Assembly: GCA_016235225.1 (NCBI GenBank)
Contig: JACRLS010000084.1
Location: 1 to 9,577, forward strand
Origin: Nitrospirota bacterium
GTDB lineage: Bacteria; Nitrospirota; Nitrospiria; Nitrospirales; Nitrospiraceae
Direction: 5' to 3'
DNA length: 9,577 bases
This document shows, piece by piece, positions 6,216 to 9,577 of the stretch; position 1 is the stretch's first letter, and every line of letters begins with the position of its first letter. The notes below the pieces were generated by a model. The model searched no databases. It saw nothing but the letters and a program-made list of their open reading frames with translations, and was not told where the DNA came from. Made by a program: the position numbers and the translations under genes.

Positions 6216-9200
6216 CTAAGCGGCATTAGAGGTGTTGTAGGGGGATGAGTGGCGGAAAAGCCGCCGGGCCAGCATCTGGCGGAGGTCCTCTCGCTTGAAA
6301 GGTTTGCTGAGGTAGTCGTCCATGCCGGCGGCCAGGCAGCGTTCCCGGTCGCCTTCCAACGCATTGGCGGTCATGGCGATGATCGGAACACGGGGCGTGC
6401 CGCGTGGCTCGTCGTTCGTTGCTCGTCGCTCGTCGGGTTCTTCGGACGAATCCGGCGCCTTACGAGATACGAGATACGAGGAACGAGATGCGAGTGAGGC
6501 TTCACGTTCCCGGATGGCGCGGGTCGCCTCGAAGCCGTCCATGTCGGGCATCATGCAGTCCATCAGGACGAGGTCGTAGGCTGTGCGCGCCACGGCCTCA
6601 ACGGCGTCCCGCCCGTTGTCCACGGCGTCGACCCGGCAGCCGAATTGTTCGAGCACGGCGCGGGCCAGTTCCTGATTGATGAGATTGTCTTCGGCCAGCA
6701 AGATGTGGGCATTAAGGGGTTGGGCGGCGGACCGAACAGATTCCGAAGGCGCGGGTCGCTGTGCCGCCGGCGCGGGCATTCCGAGCAACGACGTCAGGAG
6801 GTGGCTCAGTTCCTGCTGGCGCACCGGTTTGGTAAGACAGGCGGACAAGCCGGCCATCTTGTCAGGGTCATCAAGACCGCCCGAACTGAGTAAGACGAGG
6901 CGGGTCTGGGCGAGGACGGGTTCGGCCAGAATTCGTCGCGCGAGTGAGAGCCCGTCTTCGCCAGGCATGTGCCAATCGAGCAACACAAGGGGATAGGGCA
7001 CGCCTTGCGCCGCAGCGACTTGGAGTAACGTAAACCCCTCCGTGGCGTCGGCAGCCGAGTCCGGGCGCATGCTCCAGAGACGAGTTTGGTTCGTGAGAAT
7101 CTCTCGATTGGTGGCATTGTCATCGACGATGAGCACCGGGACGTCGTGAAGGCAGGCGGTGGCGGCACCTGAGACCGACTGTGCGCCCTTCGGCAGGCGG
7201 ACCGTGACGGTGAAGGTCGAGCCTTGGCCGAGGGTGCTGGTGAGGCGGACGTCGCCGCCCATCAGGTGGGCCAATTGCTTGATAATGGCCAGTCCGAGAC
7301 CGGTCCCGCCGTACTTGCGGGTGGTGGACCCGTCCGCCTGGGCGAACGAGTCGAAGATCTTCGCCTGTGCTTCGAGCGAAATGCCGATGCCGGTATCTCG
7401 AACGGACAGTTCCACGGTCCACTCATTGGTGGCCTCCTCGATGATCGCGGCCTGGATGGCTACCTCGCCCCGCTCCGTGAACTTTAAGGCGTTGGTCACC
7501 AGGTTGCTCAGGATTTGGCGGAGCCGATGGGGATCGCCCTTCACCGCGAGTGGGCGCTCGGGAGGAAGCTGGCAGACGAGTTCCAGGCCCTTCTTGTGAG
7601 CATGCTCGGCAAACAACTCGGCCACATCTTCAACGAGGGTATTCAGCTCGAATTCGATCTGTTCCAGCGTCAACTTGCCGGCCTCGATCTTCGAGAAATC
7701 CAGAATGTCGTTGATGATGGTGAGCAGACTCTCCCCCGAGCGGTGGACCGTTTCGGCAAAGCGGCGTTGTCTGTCGTTGAGTTCGGTGGAGAGGAGCAAC
7801 TCCGTCATGCCCAACACACCGTTCATCGGTGTGCGGATTTCATGGCTCATGTTCGCCAGGAATTGTGATTTCGCCCGACTGGCGGCTTCCGCGCTGTCCT
7901 TGGCGTGGCGGAGTGCTTCTTCGGCCTGCTTGCGGCTGGTAATGTCTGAGAGGAAGGCGGTAAAGCGGAGATCGATGCCGGTGGTGCAACAGGTGATGGC
8001 CAGCTCGATCGGAAACTCGCTTCCGTTCCGGCGCAGCGCGGTCGCTACCACACGGGAATTCAGAATGGTGCTCTGTCCGGTTTCCAGATAGCGGGCCAGC
8101 GCCTGTCGGTGCTGTGCTCGGAACGCCGGGGGGATGATCAGCTCGGCAAGCTCACGCCCGAGTGTTTCCGCCGTAGACCACCCGAACATGGTTTCCGCCT
8201 GACGGTTCCAGTCGACGATCCGCCCCTGCGTATCCATGGAGATGACGGCGTCGAGGGCCGTATCGATGATCGCCCGCGTATGGGTCTCTCGCAGGGCCAA
8301 CGCCGACTCTGCCGCCAGGGCCCTGGCACTCTCGAGTTGCGCCTGCTCGCATTCCTGCCGAAGACGAAGTCCCAATCGGGTGAAGGCGTTCACGACGCGC
8401 CCGAGTTCATCCCCAATCTCATCGAGTCGGGGGACATCCGAGAAGCTCTTGTCCGAGAGTTGCGTGGAGACCGTATCGAGGGCGGAGACCGTGCGCATGA
8501 CGGCAAGATAGAAGGCGATAAACAAGTAGGTTACGATCGCTGCCACGACTTGAATGAACAGGAGCACGAGCGCCAGACGGCGCTTGTTGGCTGTGATCCT
8601 AACTTGAAGCAACTCATCGAGCGTGGGGGACAATTTGTCGTAGAGAGAAAACGAGGCGCGCAGAGCCTGCGATGCCGCGTGCCAGACATCCGAATCCTGT
8701 CGCGTGGGAGTTTGAAGGGATTGGTCCAGTTGCTGACTGGAAAGGATGAGCACTTGTTCCATAGCAGGGATGCTCTGGTCGAGGACGGGCTGAAGTTCCG
8801 TCCGAAGAGCAGGGTTGGCCGTGAGGGCGACAGACAGATTCCGTCGCAGGGCGGCCAACGAGGGCAACAGTCGATGCATCACGTTTCTGAGCTCTATCAC
8901 GGATTCTGGTGAATCCTCATGCCTGCCCCCGGTGCGGACTTCCCTCAAGCGGAGCTGGGCCAGATCTTCCATAATCATTGGCAACTTGTTGACGAGCGTA
9001 TCGATCATGTAGTGGCTGTCGAGGTCCATGTCGAGAATCATCCTGGACCGGTCGGCGGTGTTGAGGCCCAGGCTGATTAATTCCTGACGAAGGATGCTAT
9101 GGCTTCCCCAAGCGGACATCTTTGGCTGGAGGGCGACAGCTTCTTTGAGATTCAGCCAGGCGCGGTGGAGGGGACGTTGGGGATCGGAATCGGGAAGGTT

Positions 9201-9539
9201 CACGTGGTTGCTTGCGAAGCCCAGCGTTTCGAACTGGCGCTCGATCTGAGTTTTCAGAATCTCCGGGGCCGGAAGATCCGGCCGGGTCAGTCCGGATCGT
9301 CGGCTCTCCAGCGTCGCTTCGTACTGCTGGAAAGCTTCTAGCAGGAGTCTCTGGTCACGGAGCTGTGCGTTGCCTTGCATCTCGAGGCGAGTAAACTGAA
9401 TTCGTTCTTGAACCTCGCTAAAGAAAAAATAGAGCAGCAGGGTCGTCGGGAGGGCGATGAGGATTCCGATGACGGCGAACTTCTGGGGAAACCTCAATCG
9501 GTTGAGCAGACGGATGGCTGAAGTGAAAAGCCACCGCAT
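6216..9539 (-). CDS. Membrane hybrid histidine kinase with two receiver domains
   Basis: This 1107-residue inner-membrane sensor kinase has TM1 at about 21-40, an extracytoplasmic helical sensor (about 42-320), TM2 at about 321-346, a HAMP-like segment (350-397, with DEIGDELGRVVNAF), a coiled linker, PAS (420-540), HisKA with H566 in MSHEIRTPMNG, HATPase_c (N683; DTGIGI 715-720; GGTGLGL 744-750), REC1 (acidic pair D806-D807, D855, K904) and REC2 (E950-D951, D994, K1079). All catalytic residues are present. The sensor belongs to no family I can name, though MILDMDLDSHYMID (167-180) resembles a segment I recall from large helical sensors of chemoreceptors and kinases. REC2 carries about 30 extra residues (about 1015-1047) between helix 3 and strand 4, encoded by the heptad element at 6406-6496. 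There is no Hpt domain; the hpt gene downstream should supply it. ATG 9539 is preceded by AAGG 7 nt upstream. Only 38 nt of upstream DNA are in the window, so the promoter cannot be judged. Confidence 0.95.
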   Translation of the reverse strand: MRWLFTSAIRLLNRLRFPQKFAVIGILIALPTTLLLYFFFSEVQERIQFTRLEMQGNAQLRDQRLLLEAFQQYEATLESRRSGLTRPDLPAPEILKTQIERQFETLGFASNHVNLPDSDPQRPLHRAWLNLKEAVALQPKMSAWGSHSILRQELISLGLNTADRSRMILDMDLDSHYMIDTLVNKLPMIMEDLAQLRLREVRTGGRHEDSPESVIELRNVMHRLLPSLAALRRNLSVALTANPALRTELQPVLDQSIPAMEQVLILSSQQLDQSLQTPTRQDSDVWHAASQALRASFSLYDKLSPTLDELLQVRITANKRRLALVLLFIQVVAAIVTYLFIAFYLAVMRTVSALDTVSTQLSDKSFSDVPRLDEIGDELGRVVNAFTRLGLRLRQECEQAQLESARALAAESALALRETHTRAIIDTALDAVISMDTQGRIVDWNRQAETMFGWSTAETLGRELAELIIPPAFRAQHRQALARYLETGQSTILNSRVVATALRRNGSEFPIELAITCCTTGIDLRFTAFLSDITSRKQAEEALRHAKDSAEAASRAKSQFLANMSHEIRTPMNGVLGMTELLLSTELNDRQRRFAETVHRSGESLLTIINDILDFSKIEAGKLTLEQIEFELNTLVEDVAELFAEHAHKKGLELVCQLPPERPLAVKGDPHRLRQILSNLVTNALKFTERGEVAIQAAIIEEATNEWTVELSVRDTGIGISLEAQAKIFDSFAQADGSTTRKYGGTGLGLAIIKQLAHLMGGDVRLTSTLGQGSTFTVTVRLPKGAQSVSGAATACLHDVPVLIVDDNATNREILTNQTRLWSMRPDSAADATEGFTLLQVAAAQGVPYPLVLLDWHMPGEDGLSLARRILAEPVLAQTRLVLLSSGGLDDPDKMAGLSACLTKPVRQQELSHLLTSLLGMPAPAAQRPAPSESVRSAAQPLNAHILLAEDNLINQELARAVLEQFGCRVDAVDNGRDAVEAVARTAYDLVLMDCMMPDMDGFEATRAIREREASLASRSSYLVSRKAPDSSEEPDERRATNDEPRGTPRVPIIAMTANALEGDRERCLAAGMDDYLSKPFKREDLRQMLARRLFRHSSPYNTSNAA
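6406..6496. repeat. 13-heptad inverted-arm repeat inside the kinase gene
   Basis: The 91 bases divide exactly into 13 7-mers. The left arm is four copies of NNCTCGT-type repeats (6406-6433). The right arm is four ACGAGNN-type repeats (6462-6489) followed by GCGAGTG. The centre is CGGGTTC, TTCGGAC, GAATCCG (6434-6454), where the outer two pair at 6 of 7 positions around a 7-nt loop, plus one unpaired heptad. Opposing arm repeats pair at about 5 of 7 positions. The element sits in the last receiver domain of the hybrid kinase and is translated in frame into a hydrophilic, arginine/serine/glutamate-rich segment. Confidence 0.85.
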
Positions 9540-9577
9540 AGCGTTACCTTGGTACCCCTTTCCCAGGGTAGGTTGGC

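Noticed and set aside
6406..6496. CRISPR array
   Set aside because: The repeats are 7 nt with no unique spacers and run in inverted arms; no cas genes are present.

Overview
The window is GC-rich, densely coding bacterial DNA from a Gram-negative-type organism. I infer a Nitrospira-like (Nitrospirota) genome. The basis is the gene style and the arrays of imperfect 7-bp repeats, which I remember from such genomes; no rRNA or marker gene here proves it. No tRNA, rRNA, CRISPR array, transposase or attachment site was seen.

Left part, plus strand (146-3323): a stand-alone receiver-domain response regulator is followed by folD, a MetF-type methylenetetrahydrofolate reductase gene and panB. The three enzymes share one metabolite, 5,10-methylene-tetrahydrofolate. 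FolD interconverts it with formyl-THF, MetF reduces it to methyl-THF, and PanB uses it to hydroxymethylate ketoisovalerate for pantothenate. The folD start is best placed at GTG 633, not at the longest-frame GTG 588, because a strong Shine-Dalgarno sequence precedes 633 and a plausible extended -10 promoter overlaps 588. The metF start is best placed at 1627, which puts a heptad repeat array outside the gene.

Right part, minus strand (9539 down to 3358): a membrane hybrid histidine kinase (sensor, HAMP-like, PAS, HisKA, HATPase, REC, REC) is followed after a 279-nt gap by a single-domain Hpt protein. The Hpt gene overlaps by ATGA a REC-PAS-GGDEF-EAL protein. The kinase has no Hpt domain of its own, so the likely route is kinase to Hpt to the cyclic-di-GMP protein: a complete phosphorelay in one locus.

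The most unusual feature is a set of three heptad-repeat elements, each built from a different 7-mer. One lies between folD and metF (1550-1591). One lies at the convergent junction and encodes the tail of the EAL protein (3353-3408). One is an inverted-arm element of exactly 13 heptads (6406-6496) inside the coding sequence of the kinase's last receiver domain, where it adds about 30 residues in frame. The EAL protein also seems to carry a one-base lesion near 3458 that removes the conserved glutamine motif ending the EAL domain.
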